DNA from: Nitrospirota bacterium
Lineage (GTDB): Bacteria > Nitrospirota > Nitrospiria > Nitrospirales > UBA8639
Length of the DNA: 8,828 nucleotides
Assembly: GCA_003233615.1 (NCBI GenBank)
Contig: QIMB01000155.1
Location: 1-8,828 of the forward strand
Direction: 5' to 3'
Position numbers and translations under genes: made by a program. The notes beneath the pieces were generated by a model. The model saw nothing but the letters and a program-made list of their open reading frames with translations, made no database searches and was not told where the DNA came from. Positions 1 to 6,357 of this stretch are shown piece by piece. Every line of letters begins with the position of its first letter. The stretch's first letter is position 1.

Positions 1-2
1 TC

Positions 3-455
3 GAAAGCATCAAAGACGCAGGAAGTCTGTTTACAGCTGTGTGGAAAAAAGACGTGGGTGTTGTGGCTGGGAAAACACGAACACTCAATGAAATTGAGCA
101 TGAGATTCTTCGAAAAATGGGGGAACCTCGTATTCATGTGGCCATTGTCTGTGCCTCCGTGAGTTGTCCAGATCTTCGTATTGAGGCCTATACCGTCGAA
201 AAGCTCAACGAGCAACTCGATGATCAAATGAGACTCTTTTTACTCAATGCCGAAAAAGGCTTAGCCGTTGATACGAAAAAAGGCCGCGTCTATCTGTCTT
301 CAATCTTCAAATGGTTTGAGGAAGACTTTGAAGCCAAGGGTGGGGTACGCAACTTCCTGGCCCCTTATGCGCCTGAATCGTCCATGGCTTCCTTGAAGAA
401 CAACAAATTGAGCGTCTATTACCTAGACTATGATTGGGACCTGAACGACCTCTAA
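3..455 (+). CDS. DUF547 domain protein, 5'-truncated by window edge
   Basis: This is the C-terminal 150 residues of a DUF547-family protein. The frame is open from the first complete codon (base 3), and residues before the internal GTG at 39 continue the domain, so the gene starts upstream of the window. Visible family features are the block HVAIVCASVSCP (about bases 135-170) with its two conserved cysteines, YLSSIFKWFEEDF (about 292-333), and the terminal YLDYDWDLN. The N-terminal third of the domain, which would hold a FWINAYN-type motif, is missing. DUF547 proteins are mostly exported or lipoproteins of unknown biochemical role. The gene is a diverged paralog of the complete one at 7455-8309; the two share EPRIH-AIVCAS-SCP, WFEEDF and YDW-LN. 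The 62-aa CxxC gene follows after 29 nt, probably in the same transcript. Family assignment is confident; function is unknown. Confidence 0.9.
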   Translation, partial: ESIKDAGSLFTAVWKKDVGVVAGKTRTLNEIEHEILRKMGEPRIHVAIVCASVSCPDLRIEAYTVEKLNEQLDDQMRLFLLNAEKGLAVDTKKGRVYLSSIFKWFEEDFEAKGGVRNFLAPYAPESSMASLKNNKLSVYYLDYDWDLNDL

Positions 456-470
456 GACCTTAGGGATCAG

Positions 471-477
471 AAGGAGA
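471..477 (+). promoter_or_regulatory. Ribosome binding site for the 62-aa CxxC protein
   Basis: AAGGAGA lies 7 nt upstream of the ATG at 485. It supports this short reading frame as a real gene. Confidence 0.75.
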
Positions 478-484
478 CAAAACG

Positions 485-673
485 ATGACGACGTGTAGCC
501 TGTGTGGAGATTCGGTTGATTCAGTGGCCCATCTTGCTGAGGAAGTCACATTAAAGCTCATTCAACAAATGAATCCCCAATGGGCTAGCGGTGAGGGAAT
601 TTGTCGTAAATGTCTTGAGTACTATCACAATCTCGACAAAAAGGTGGTACTGCTTCCAGAATCTTCGACCTAG
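485..673 (+). CDS. Small double-CxxC (zinc-ribbon-like) protein
   Basis: This is a 62-aa protein with two CxxC knuckles, C4-x2-C7 (CSLC) and C40-x2-C43 (CRKC). The helical-looking linker between them is rich in Leu and Glu. Four cysteines in two pairs about 33 residues apart are typical of a structural zinc (or, less likely, iron) site. There is no signal peptide or membrane segment, so it is probably cytoplasmic. A strong ribosome binding site fixes the ATG. It sits 29 nt after a DUF547 gene and 49 nt before an exported YHS-domain gene, all on the same strand, so co-transcription is plausible. I do not recognise a named family. It could be a small regulator, a metal-handling protein or a protein-protein adaptor; the sequence does not decide between these. 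Confidence 0.8.
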   Translation: MTTCSLCGDSVDSVAHLAEEVTLKLIQQMNPQWASGEGICRKCLEYYHNLDKKVVLLPESST

Positions 674-709
674 TGTACAAGTACCTCTGCAAATTGAGGA
701 CTTTATGAT

Positions 710-715
710 AAGGAG
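710..715 (+). promoter_or_regulatory. Ribosome binding site deciding the YHS gene start
   Basis: AAGGAG lies 7 nt before the ATG at 723. It favours that start over the in-frame upstream ATG at 705, which lacks such a site. The chosen start also puts the signal peptide exactly at the N-terminus. Confidence 0.7.
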
Positions 716-722
716 CTTGAGT

Positions 723-1157
723 ATGCGAAAACTGATACAGCCTTTGAGGGCACTTGCGTTGCTGTTAGGAATTATCCTTGCAGGTCCAATCCTAGCACAA
801 GGTGACCCCTTGGTAGCCCTCAACGGCTATGACACCGTCTCTTATTTCATCCAGGACAATCCTGTCAAGGGGCACAAGCAGCATTCCATGGACTGGGACG
901 GTATGGTCTGGCAATTTTCTTCCATGGAAAACCTGAAGGAATTTCAGAAAAATCCCAGTAAATACACACCACAATACGGAGGATACTGTGCGTTTGCGGT
1001 TGCGCATGACAGCAAGGCACCAGGAGACCCACACCAATGGCATATTCATAAAAATAAGTTGTATTTAAACCTAAGCGCTGGTATTCAAAAAAGGTGGCTG
1101 ACTCATAAACAACAATTTATTTCTCAGGCTGATCAAAATTGGCCGCGCCTCAAATGA
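723..1157 (+). CDS. Exported YHS-domain protein
   Basis: This 144-aa protein has a clear signal peptide: MRK, a hydrophobic core at residues 8-20, and probable cleavage near ILA-Q at residues 25-26. One YHS domain follows. Recognisable parts are LNGYDTVSYF (33-42), the VKGH segment (48-51), W63 with QFSS (64-67), the core YGGYCAFAV (85-93) with C89, and the C-terminal LNLSAGIQKRW (115-125) and ANW-type ending (DQNWPRL). YHS domains are short, probably metal-binding modules. Exported stand-alone versions are common in environmental proteobacteria and Nitrospirota, often near metal or redox genes, but their role is not settled. The gene is the last of the plus-strand set at the left end, and the truncated intergenic repeat begins 8 nt after its stop. 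Family confident; function inferred only as periplasmic metal-related. Confidence 0.9.
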   Translation: MRKLIQPLRALALLLGIILAGPILAQGDPLVALNGYDTVSYFIQDNPVKGHKQHSMDWDGMVWQFSSMENLKEFQKNPSKYTPQYGGYCAFAVAHDSKAPGDPHQWHIHKNKLYLNLSAGIQKRWLTHKQQFISQADQNWPRLK

Positions 1158-1165
1158 GCATGAAT

Positions 1166-1273
1166 GGGGCTGTTGAAAAAAGCAGCCAGCGGCGTTCTCA
1201 CGAGGTTGCCGTGCTCACATACTCACCCAACATGCAGCGCGCCAAACGACTTGCGTCCTTGCTGGACGAACGT
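1166..1273. repeat. Truncated copy of a GCTGTTGAAAAA-type intergenic repeat
   Basis: The segment begins GGGGCTGTTGAAAAA (1166-1180), runs through CAGCCAGCGGCGTTCTC, and ends with CGTCC-ttgct-GGACG (1254-1268), a small hairpin. From memory this matches dispersed intergenic elements of Nitrospira-like genomes, which start with GGCTGTTGAAAAA, contain a CTTGCTGGACG block, and normally end with the inverse TTTTTGAACAGCC. That right end is absent here, so the copy looks truncated or eroded. It lies directly after the YHS gene and could also affect the 3' end of that transcript. No gene is predicted within it. Confidence 0.5.
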
Positions 1274-1874
1274 ATGTGATTTTCTCTAGTGTTGTTTACA
1301 TATTTCAGGGTAATGGAGCAAGCATTCTCTGAGTTGAGGGACCAGCAGATCAAAGAAGCTGTAGAACGTAACATTATGGCCGTATTGAAAATTTCAACTG
1401 GCCAAGCCTAGTTCCCTCTATGGCAAAATGAAAAATTCGCTTGGGTTCAAACTGTAAATTCTGTAAACAACGCGGAGAAATCTCACAAACGTATCACCCC
1501 GAGACCTTGAACTGTTGTGCCTCTATGAGCGAATCTTCCCTTACAAATCATCCTTATTCAACATACCCATGAACAAGGAAAGCATGTGTTAGTTTTCGGG
1601 ACCTGCAAGAGTCAATGTTCTTATGGTTGTCTACTGGAAAATCGCAAAAGCTAGAAGAGGTAGGAATAAACAGCATAGCCATCAATGGTTCATACAATAC
1701 GACTCCCTTCCACATGCTCAGAACTGCAGGGAATCTATGAGAAAATTACGGCACTCACTTCTGTCACCGTTGGAGACCTAAGAGAGTGCCATCTGCTCTG
1801 GTGATCGGATGGTTGAATCGGAGCCTTTTGATGTCCCACAAACTTCTCACAATCAACGCCCATAACACGAACCT
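1274..1874. other. Gene-poor stretch with short, broken reading frames
   Basis: About 600 bases lack a convincing gene. On the plus strand, one frame from ATG 1313 encodes 32 residues, meets TAG at 1409-1411, and stays open for another 33 codons until a TGA, as a gene with one nonsense change would. A separate 39-aa frame lies at 1685-1804 in another phase, with no ribosome binding site. The stretch also holds the 15-bp sequence CTGTAAATTCTGTAA (1452-1466) shared with the gap at 3768-4265, and GGTTCATACAAT (1687-1698), which also occurs there. I read it as decayed coding or duplicated intergenic sequence, plus the upstream region of the di-iron gene. I see no RNA gene or clear promoter. Confidence 0.4.
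1452..1466. repeat. 15-bp sequence CTGTAA-ATT-CTGTAA, copy 1
   Basis: An exact 15-base match occurs at 3998-4012. Each copy is two CTGTAA hexamers spaced 3 nt apart (9-nt period), the layout of a tandem half-site. Copy 1 lies about 410 nt upstream of the di-iron gene start. Confidence 0.5.
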
Positions 1875-2516
1875 ATGCTCGTCAAACCTGAAAAACGGCA
1901 GCCAATGGCTGAACTCTTGTATACCTTAGAATTGGGAGAAAAACTCGCCCACCAATGCGCGGTCGCTCAAGCCATGATTGCACCAACAGAGAAAACGCGT
2001 CAATTTTTAGAAGGGCAAGCTAAACAAGAATCTTATCACGCCATCGTGTTTCGCACGTTCCGACTATGGATTGCCCCAGGCCATGGCCATTCACACCGAC
2101 CAAATGAACCGCTTGAGGAATATACCTCTTTGTTAATGAACGCCCTCCACCGCAAGGATTTTTTTGAATCCATTCTTGCAGAGCAAGTCATTCTTGAAAG
2201 CTTGGGCGAAGCCGTTCTTCAAAAACTGGAAGCCGGGCTTCAGAGACGCAATGCACCATTTCAACGTCTGCGAAATATCCTACTTCATCAGGAAGCTGCC
2301 CATCATGGCTTTGGTGAACGTGTCCTCGAACAGGCCATGACTAATGAGATTCTCACAAAGCAGGAGCTTCAAGAAAAAGCCTCACCCTATCTTGTGTTGT
2401 CATCAGCCATGATCATGAGTTTGGAAACCCAGTTTAGAGAAATTGACGAGGACCCCGGAGCATGCTTGACTAGCCACAACGAATTCCTACCGGAATGGTT
2501 GCTCGCCCCCCAATAA
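1875..2516 (+). CDS. Ferritin-like di-iron carboxylate protein
   Basis: This 213-aa, mostly helical protein has the ligand pattern of a four-helix di-iron protein. Candidate ligands are E19 or E22 in helix 1 (LYTLELGEKLA), E52-x2-H55 in helix 2 (QAKQESYHA), E103/E108 in helix 3 (LAEQVILESLGE), and E140-x2-H143 in helix 4 (HQEAAHHGFGE). The E/ExxH/E/ExxH arrangement is that of ferritin-like oxidases and hydroxylases, broadly the ribonucleotide-reductase-small-subunit-like fold. A His-rich loop, GHGHSH (69-74), follows helix 2. There is no signal peptide or membrane segment, so it is probably cytoplasmic. ATG 1875 has no clear ribosome binding site; the in-frame ATG at 1905 is a possible alternative start. 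The glycosyltransferase begins 6 nt after the stop, so the two are almost certainly co-transcribed. An oxygen-dependent hydroxylase or desaturase is plausible, but the substrate is unknown. Confidence 0.8.
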   Translation: MLVKPEKRQPMAELLYTLELGEKLAHQCAVAQAMIAPTEKTRQFLEGQAKQESYHAIVFRTFRLWIAPGHGHSHRPNEPLEEYTSLLMNALHRKDFFESILAEQVILESLGEAVLQKLEAGLQRRNAPFQRLRNILLHQEAAHHGFGERVLEQAMTNEILTKQELQEKASPYLVLSSAMIMSLETQFREIDEDPGACLTSHNEFLPEWLLAPQ

Positions 2517-2522
2517 AGACCA

Positions 2523-3218
2523 ATGATTTACGCCATCATACCCACATATAACGAAGAAAAAGCGCTCCCTGCGACCCTGTCTGCAGTTCTCCAAGAACAG
2601 ACTCCCCACCAGATCATCGTCGTGGATGGAGGAAGCACCGACCGCACCAGAGACATCGCTCGCCAGACATCACAGGTCACCCTCCTCACCGCCCCGAAAG
2701 GGCGTGCCACGCAAATGAATACCGGCGCCACCTATGCGGCCAAACACAACAGAGATGAAGAGGATTGGCTCTTGTTCCTCCATGCCGACACCATCCTTCC
2801 CCCCGAAAGTCTTCAACACATCCAAGCCATGTCTGAAAACCCCGCAATGCGAGCTGGAGGATTCTTCCATCAATTTTCTGGAAATGATTGGCGACTACGG
2901 TTCATCTCCTGGTTGGATAACTTTCGATGTCAGCATTCGCGAATCATCTACGGCGACCAAGCACTCTTTGTCCGACAGGGCCTCTTCCACCAACTGGGGG
3001 GATTTCCCAATCAAAAAATATTGGAAGATGTGGCTTTCTGCGAAAAGCTTCTCAAGCACACCTCACCCCTTCTCCTCCATCCACCCGTCATAACCGATTC
3101 CAGAAAATTTGTGCAAATGGGCATTTGGCGCAGCCTCGCGCGGGTATTCGTCATCATCCTCAGTGTAGAATTTCGGATACCTATTCTGACTCCCGCCTTC
3201 TTCCGAGACATTCGATAA
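2523..3218 (+). CDS. Family 2 glycosyltransferase, TIGR04283-like
   Basis: This 231-aa GT-A fold glycosyltransferase starts with IIPTYNEE (5-12) and has VVDGGSTDRT (33-42) for nucleotide-sugar binding. GRATQMNTGA (60-69) is a signature of the TIGR04283 subgroup. The DxD-like metal site is LHADT (86-90), followed by YGDQALFV (143-150) and ILEDVAFCEKL (166-176), where E168/D169 would hold the catalytic base. The TDSRKF segment (191-196) and a hydrophobic C-terminal helix complete the family profile, and its length is normal. TIGR04283 members are annotated as rSAM/selenodomain-associated or arsenosugar-biosynthesis transferases, but the ArsM/ArsS partners are not seen here, so that pathway should not be assumed. 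The gene is coupled (6 nt) to the di-iron gene. Its 3' end converges on the MauE-like gene, with 87 nt between them and no obvious terminator. Donor and acceptor are unknown. Confidence 0.88.
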   Translation: MIYAIIPTYNEEKALPATLSAVLQEQTPHQIIVVDGGSTDRTRDIARQTSQVTLLTAPKGRATQMNTGATYAAKHNRDEEDWLLFLHADTILPPESLQHIQAMSENPAMRAGGFFHQFSGNDWRLRFISWLDNFRCQHSRIIYGDQALFVRQGLFHQLGGFPNQKILEDVAFCEKLLKHTSPLLLHPPVITDSRKFVQMGIWRSLARVFVIILSVEFRIPILTPAFFRDIR

Positions 3219-3305
3219 AACATTCCGTCACCCATACAACACATTCAGTTGTCTGTACCTCCAGTCTCTCAGCATCGCAAGAAACCGTAACCATGCCATG
3301 CCGCA

Positions 3306-3767
3306 CTAAGCCGTCGATTTCCCCTTTGCCATATACACTAACAACGCACATAAGGCCACCAAGACAAGGTCTTCAATCGGTGAAAGCCAGGTTAAGGGTT
3401 GAGGAAAAAAAACGCCAAAACATCCGCAATTTGGAAGATCTAATCCTCTTAGAAGCGTTATGATCATCCACAGAGCATACATGGTGTTCATCAAGCCTGC
3501 CAGAACAGCTCCCACAAATAATTGATACCCGAACAGAATCCATATTCCTAAGACATACTCGACAATGATGACTATGTACCCAATAAATCCCAACATGGAA
3601 TAGGGAAATGCTTGATAGGTTTGTAAAATATCTACAAAACCCTGAAAATCTAAAGATTTCCCCAAGGCCGATCCAAAGATAATCCCACCAACAAACAATT
3701 GAAGACTCCAACGAAGAAGCCTCCATCGCAATAAGGTTGATGCTGTCGGACAGGAAGTTTGCGCCAT
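3306..3767 (-). CDS. MauE/DoxX-like redox-associated membrane protein
   Basis: This 153-aa integral membrane protein has four predicted transmembrane segments, at about residues 20-37, 58-80, 82-107 and 128-146. Between TM3 and TM4 lies LPNCGCFGVFF (111-121), the CxC-containing loop characteristic of MauE/DoxX-type proteins. SPIEDLVLV (129-137) after it is also typical. Family members are linked to disulfide or thiol redox steps in maturation of exported proteins; MauE itself is needed for methylamine dehydrogenase maturation. I see no MauD or amine dehydrogenase gene, so a specific mau function is not supported. I chose ATG at 3765-3767; an in-frame TTG lies two codons upstream, and neither has a strong ribosome binding site. 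A run of eight T (coding strand) codes part of GVFF. It is divergent from the radical SAM gene across a 498-nt region and convergent with the glycosyltransferase. Confidence 0.85.
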   Translation of the reverse strand: MAQTSCPTASTLLRWRLLRWSLQLFVGGIIFGSALGKSLDFQGFVDILQTYQAFPYSMLGFIGYIVIIVEYVLGIWILFGYQLFVGAVLAGLMNTMYALWMIITLLRGLDLPNCGCFGVFFPQPLTWLSPIEDLVLVALCALLVYMAKGKSTA

Positions 3768-4265
3768 AGTCAATTTCTGAAAAACGCCATTTCACTCAGA
3801 TGAATATGATAGAAGACTGAGGGCATGCTGTGAATGTTACATAATGATAATCTTCAGGAGCAAAGAGGCCCACAACCATATTGATCATCATTGGCTCGGG
3901 TCTGTTGTAATAGGTATGTCCTGAGTCTTGCCGAGGGGCCTGTCCAGCAAAATCACAGCCATGCTTGTACTATTCCCTAATTTTGCGAGAATGGCCTCTG
4001 TAAATTCTGTAACGGTTCATACAATGAAAAGACTCATTCAAGAGGGAAGGGATACAGGGATACAGTCTATCGTCATGAACGTTTTCAAGTCACTACGGGC
4101 CTTAGGCTTATCCACACAAGTGATTCACCCTGTAAATCAGCTGAGCAACATTTTTCAAATGGCTCCTCAGAGGCTCCACAAACATTCATAGATTCGAATA
4201 AGATGAGCCTTGAACAGATACATTCGCGATAACCCCTCACTCGAATAGAGAAGTTGAGATCCTTG
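3768..4265. other. Divergent intergenic region, MauE-like / radical SAM
   Basis: This region should hold promoters for both flanking genes. Frames are open on both strands but none is convincing. On the plus strand, 3961-4191 (ATG; 76 aa) lacks a ribosome binding site, and a second plus frame, open from 3981 to 4232, has no start but reads CKFCNGSYNE near its beginning. On the minus strand, 3796-3969 is open for 57 codons and reads protein-like (DSGHTYYNRPEP), with an internal ATG pair at 3886-3891 that would give a 31-aa product. Overlapping open frames in one short segment more likely mean relic coding sequence than several genes. The region contains copy 2 of the shared 15-bp sequence and the 8-bp palindrome ATTCGAAT (4192-4199). 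I could not pick reliable -35/-10 elements. Confidence 0.4.
3998..4012. repeat. 15-bp sequence CTGTAA-ATT-CTGTAA, copy 2
   Basis: This is identical to 1452-1466. GGTTCATACAAT follows at 4014-4025; in the first gap the same 12 bases lie 220 nt after copy 1. It is about 250 nt upstream of the radical SAM start and about 230 nt upstream of the MauE-like start on the other strand, so it could act as a tandem half-site for either gene or be a trace of duplicated sequence. Confidence 0.5.
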
Positions 4266-5291
4266 ATGATGCCATCCCTTTCTCGCTTCACTCATCCTTT
4301 GGGCAACCTTGTGCGTGAACGACCTGTTCTCGCGATCTTTGAGGCCTGCCTTCGATGTAATTCTCAGTGCGGATACTGCAATCTTCCCTTAAACCAAGGA
4401 CGCGATGAGTTATCACGAGAGAACATTCAACAGGTGTTCACCAAGTTGTATCAAGACGATGGTCTCCGCTATCTCTTCATTCAAGGCGGCGAACCACTCT
4501 TGAGAAAAGATCTTCCTGAAATCCTTGAAGATCTGGCCCAAATCGGTTTTCATCTCGGGTTGATCACCAATGGAACCTTGCTCAAGCCGTCTATCGTCAG
4601 CCGTTTCGCTCAACTTCCCATGACGATTTCTGTCAGCTTAGACACGTTGAACCGAGAACGATATCGATCTATTCGCGGAGCCGATCAATTACCCCAAGTC
4701 CTTGAAGGCATCGCTCATCTGGCAGAATTTCCTCATGCAAAATACTTAACCTGTATCGTGAGCCAGCAAAACCGTGATGACGTCCTGGATGTCGTGCGGT
4801 TTGCCCGATCACACGGATTTATGCCAGTGGTTGGCGCCTATCATTGGGGAATCGAACGGTATGGGAAAGTCGATTTGGCCCTTCAATATGAACGAGCAAC
4901 AGCGATCCACGTTTTCCAGCAGGTACTTGAATCAGAATTAGTCCCTCCCGGGTATTTTCGCAATTATCTCAAAGACAACATTCAATGGCTTCAGCAAGAG
5001 CCGCTGAACGCCTGTGATGCAGGGCGCTATAGTATTTCTATAGATGCGTCAGGAAATGTGGCACCCTGTTACGCCCTTGAATCAGCTGGAAATTTACTTG
5101 ACTCGTCCTTGCGCGACGTCCTAGCCCACATGGATCGGGAAGCCATTCAACATTGTTCCGATAATTCTTCATGCAATCTTCTATGCAGCCGGGTTGTTGG
5201 TTCAGCGTTGCATCGTCCCCTTTCTACCCTGCTCACTCCCACGCGGTTGAAACCCGAACAACCGGAACCATCGCCAGTATGTTCCCCCTGA
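4266..5291 (+). CDS. Radical SAM enzyme with SPASM-like Cys-rich C-terminus
   Basis: The protein has 341 residues from the ATG at 4266; a second ATG directly follows and an in-frame TTG lies at 4254. The [4Fe-4S]-SAM site is C31-x3-C35-x2-C38 (CNSQCGYC), with C28 just before it. QGGEPLLR (73-80) is the SAM-binding GGEP motif, and GLITNGTLL (98-106) and ISVSLDT (121-127) are normal TIM-barrel strands. The C-terminal part has C250, C268 (YSISIDASGNVAPCYALE), C297, C303 and C307. The order Cys, then DASGNVAPC, then GNLLDSSL, then a Cys cluster matches SPASM/twitch domains that hold auxiliary Fe-S clusters. It is cytoplasmic and about the usual length for this class, ending in a Pro-rich tail. 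It starts a plus-strand run with the methyltransferase (34 nt on). SPASM enzymes modify peptides or small molecules; no clear precursor peptide is visible nearby. Substrate unknown. Confidence 0.9.
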   Translation: MMPSLSRFTHPLGNLVRERPVLAIFEACLRCNSQCGYCNLPLNQGRDELSRENIQQVFTKLYQDDGLRYLFIQGGEPLLRKDLPEILEDLAQIGFHLGLITNGTLLKPSIVSRFAQLPMTISVSLDTLNRERYRSIRGADQLPQVLEGIAHLAEFPHAKYLTCIVSQQNRDDVLDVVRFARSHGFMPVVGAYHWGIERYGKVDLALQYERATAIHVFQQVLESELVPPGYFRNYLKDNIQWLQQEPLNACDAGRYSISIDASGNVAPCYALESAGNLLDSSLRDVLAHMDREAIQHCSDNSSCNLLCSRVVGSALHRPLSTLLTPTRLKPEQPEPSPVCSP

Positions 5292-5325
5292 CGCGTGACG
5301 GCTTCTCCCATTTCGAACGAACATC

Positions 5326-6357
5326 ATGAGCCTCACCCCGTACGCACTGTCTTCTCTGCCACAATCAGATGCTCATGCTGCCCCTGATTTTCCAGATGAA
5401 GACCCTTCAGCACAGACGAACGGCCCAAGGTGCCCTCTCACGGGAAGCGTAGATATTGAGGTGTTGGAAGTCGTCCCAACCTCTCTACTCATCGAGTGTT
5501 ATCAGCGCGATCTTGGCCTCAACGTGAGGCCAGAATTTACGGGCATTGAGAATCTTCAGCTTTGTCGATGCGTCACGTCAGATCTCATCTTCTTTTATCC
5601 CTCCATTACCGGAGCACACGAATTTTATCGGCAACTTCAAACTTTCAATTGGTACTTTCCTGAAACAAAATTTGAATATGACCATGCAGTTAGTTGGATA
5701 ACTCCCGACCAACATATTCTGGATATTGGTTGTGGTGCCGCACAGTTCGAGAAAAAACTCTCGAATGTATCCTATACCGGATTAGACCCTCATTGTATGG
5801 CCCCACAAGACGTAGAGCATCATGACCTCCACATTCAGTCAGAAACGATTGCCGACCATGCGCAAACACATCGGCAGCATTATGATGTTGTCTGCGCATT
5901 CCAAGTTCTCGAACATGTTGCCGATCCTAAAGTATTTCTCACGGCTGCACTCACCTGCTTGAAACCTGGAGGGCTATTCATCGTAGGCGTACCTAGCGCA
6001 GAATCATACGTCACGCGGATTCCGAATTTTGTACTCAATGCCCCTCCCCATCATGTGACCTGGTGGACGGATCAAGCCTTACTTTCCATGGCACATCAAT
6101 TTCAACTATCGGTGCTTGATTTGGCACATGCCCCAGTTGAATCGTGGGAATCTCGGTTGTATTGGATGCAACGAATTTTGGACGTATTTCCACCCAAAAA
6201 CACCTCTTACTTCACAGAAAAACTGAGTCGCCGACTTTCCACGATAGCCGCATATATGGGAGCGAGATTCATCATGCTTTTTAGCAGCCCACCGACGTCA
6301 GCCCGAGGATCTTCAGTCGTGATGGTGGCCAAAAAAAATGATGGGGTATCATGCTAA
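5326..6357 (+). CDS. Class I SAM-dependent methyltransferase (Methyltransf_23 type)
   Basis: In this 343-aa protein the methyltransferase core begins near residue 125. Motif I is ILDIGCGAA (131-139), the acidic residue after beta-2 is D154 (TGLDP), motif post-II is DVVCAFQVLEHVADP (187-201), and LKPGG (212-216) precedes the GLFIVGVPS strand. NAPPHHVTWWT (238-248) is typical of methyltransferases in polysaccharide and natural-product clusters. The N-terminal ~125 residues carry CPLTGS (36-41) and LCRC (79-82), which look like the CPxCGS...C..C zinc knuckle of this family with two cysteines lost, so it may not bind zinc. No ribosome binding site is obvious before ATG 5326. The next gene overlaps its end by 7 nt, implying translational coupling. 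The substrate is not readable from sequence; the neighbours point to a product made with the radical SAM enzyme. Confidence 0.88.
   Translation: MSLTPYALSSLPQSDAHAAPDFPDEDPSAQTNGPRCPLTGSVDIEVLEVVPTSLLIECYQRDLGLNVRPEFTGIENLQLCRCVTSDLIFFYPSITGAHEFYRQLQTFNWYFPETKFEYDHAVSWITPDQHILDIGCGAAQFEKKLSNVSYTGLDPHCMAPQDVEHHDLHIQSETIADHAQTHRQHYDVVCAFQVLEHVADPKVFLTAALTCLKPGGLFIVGVPSAESYVTRIPNFVLNAPPHHVTWWTDQALLSMAHQFQLSVLDLAHAPVESWESRLYWMQRILDVFPPKNTSYFTEKLSRRLSTIAAYMGARFIMLFSSPPTSARGSSVVMVAKKNDGVSC

Noticed and set aside
2734..3463. Long alternative frames inside and after the glycosyltransferase
   Set aside because: They overlap a gene with complete GT2 motifs, have low-complexity Ser/Pro/His-rich products and no start signals.
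3373..3795. Second minus-strand frame overlapping the MauE-like gene
   Set aside because: It lacks the CGCFG loop and transmembrane pattern; it is the shadow of the MauE-like frame.
3768..4265. RiPP precursor peptide for the radical SAM enzyme
   Set aside because: Open frames here lack starts with ribosome binding sites. The only one with Cys near a CxxC (CKFCNGSYNE) has no start codon, and the ATG frame at 3961 has no Cys or repeated core.
2523..5291. Arsenosugar biosynthesis locus (TIGR04283 transferase near a radical SAM enzyme and a methyltransferase)
   Set aside because: The radical SAM protein lacks the ArsS-type C-terminal domain layout, and the methyltransferase lacks the Cys pattern and motifs of ArsM.
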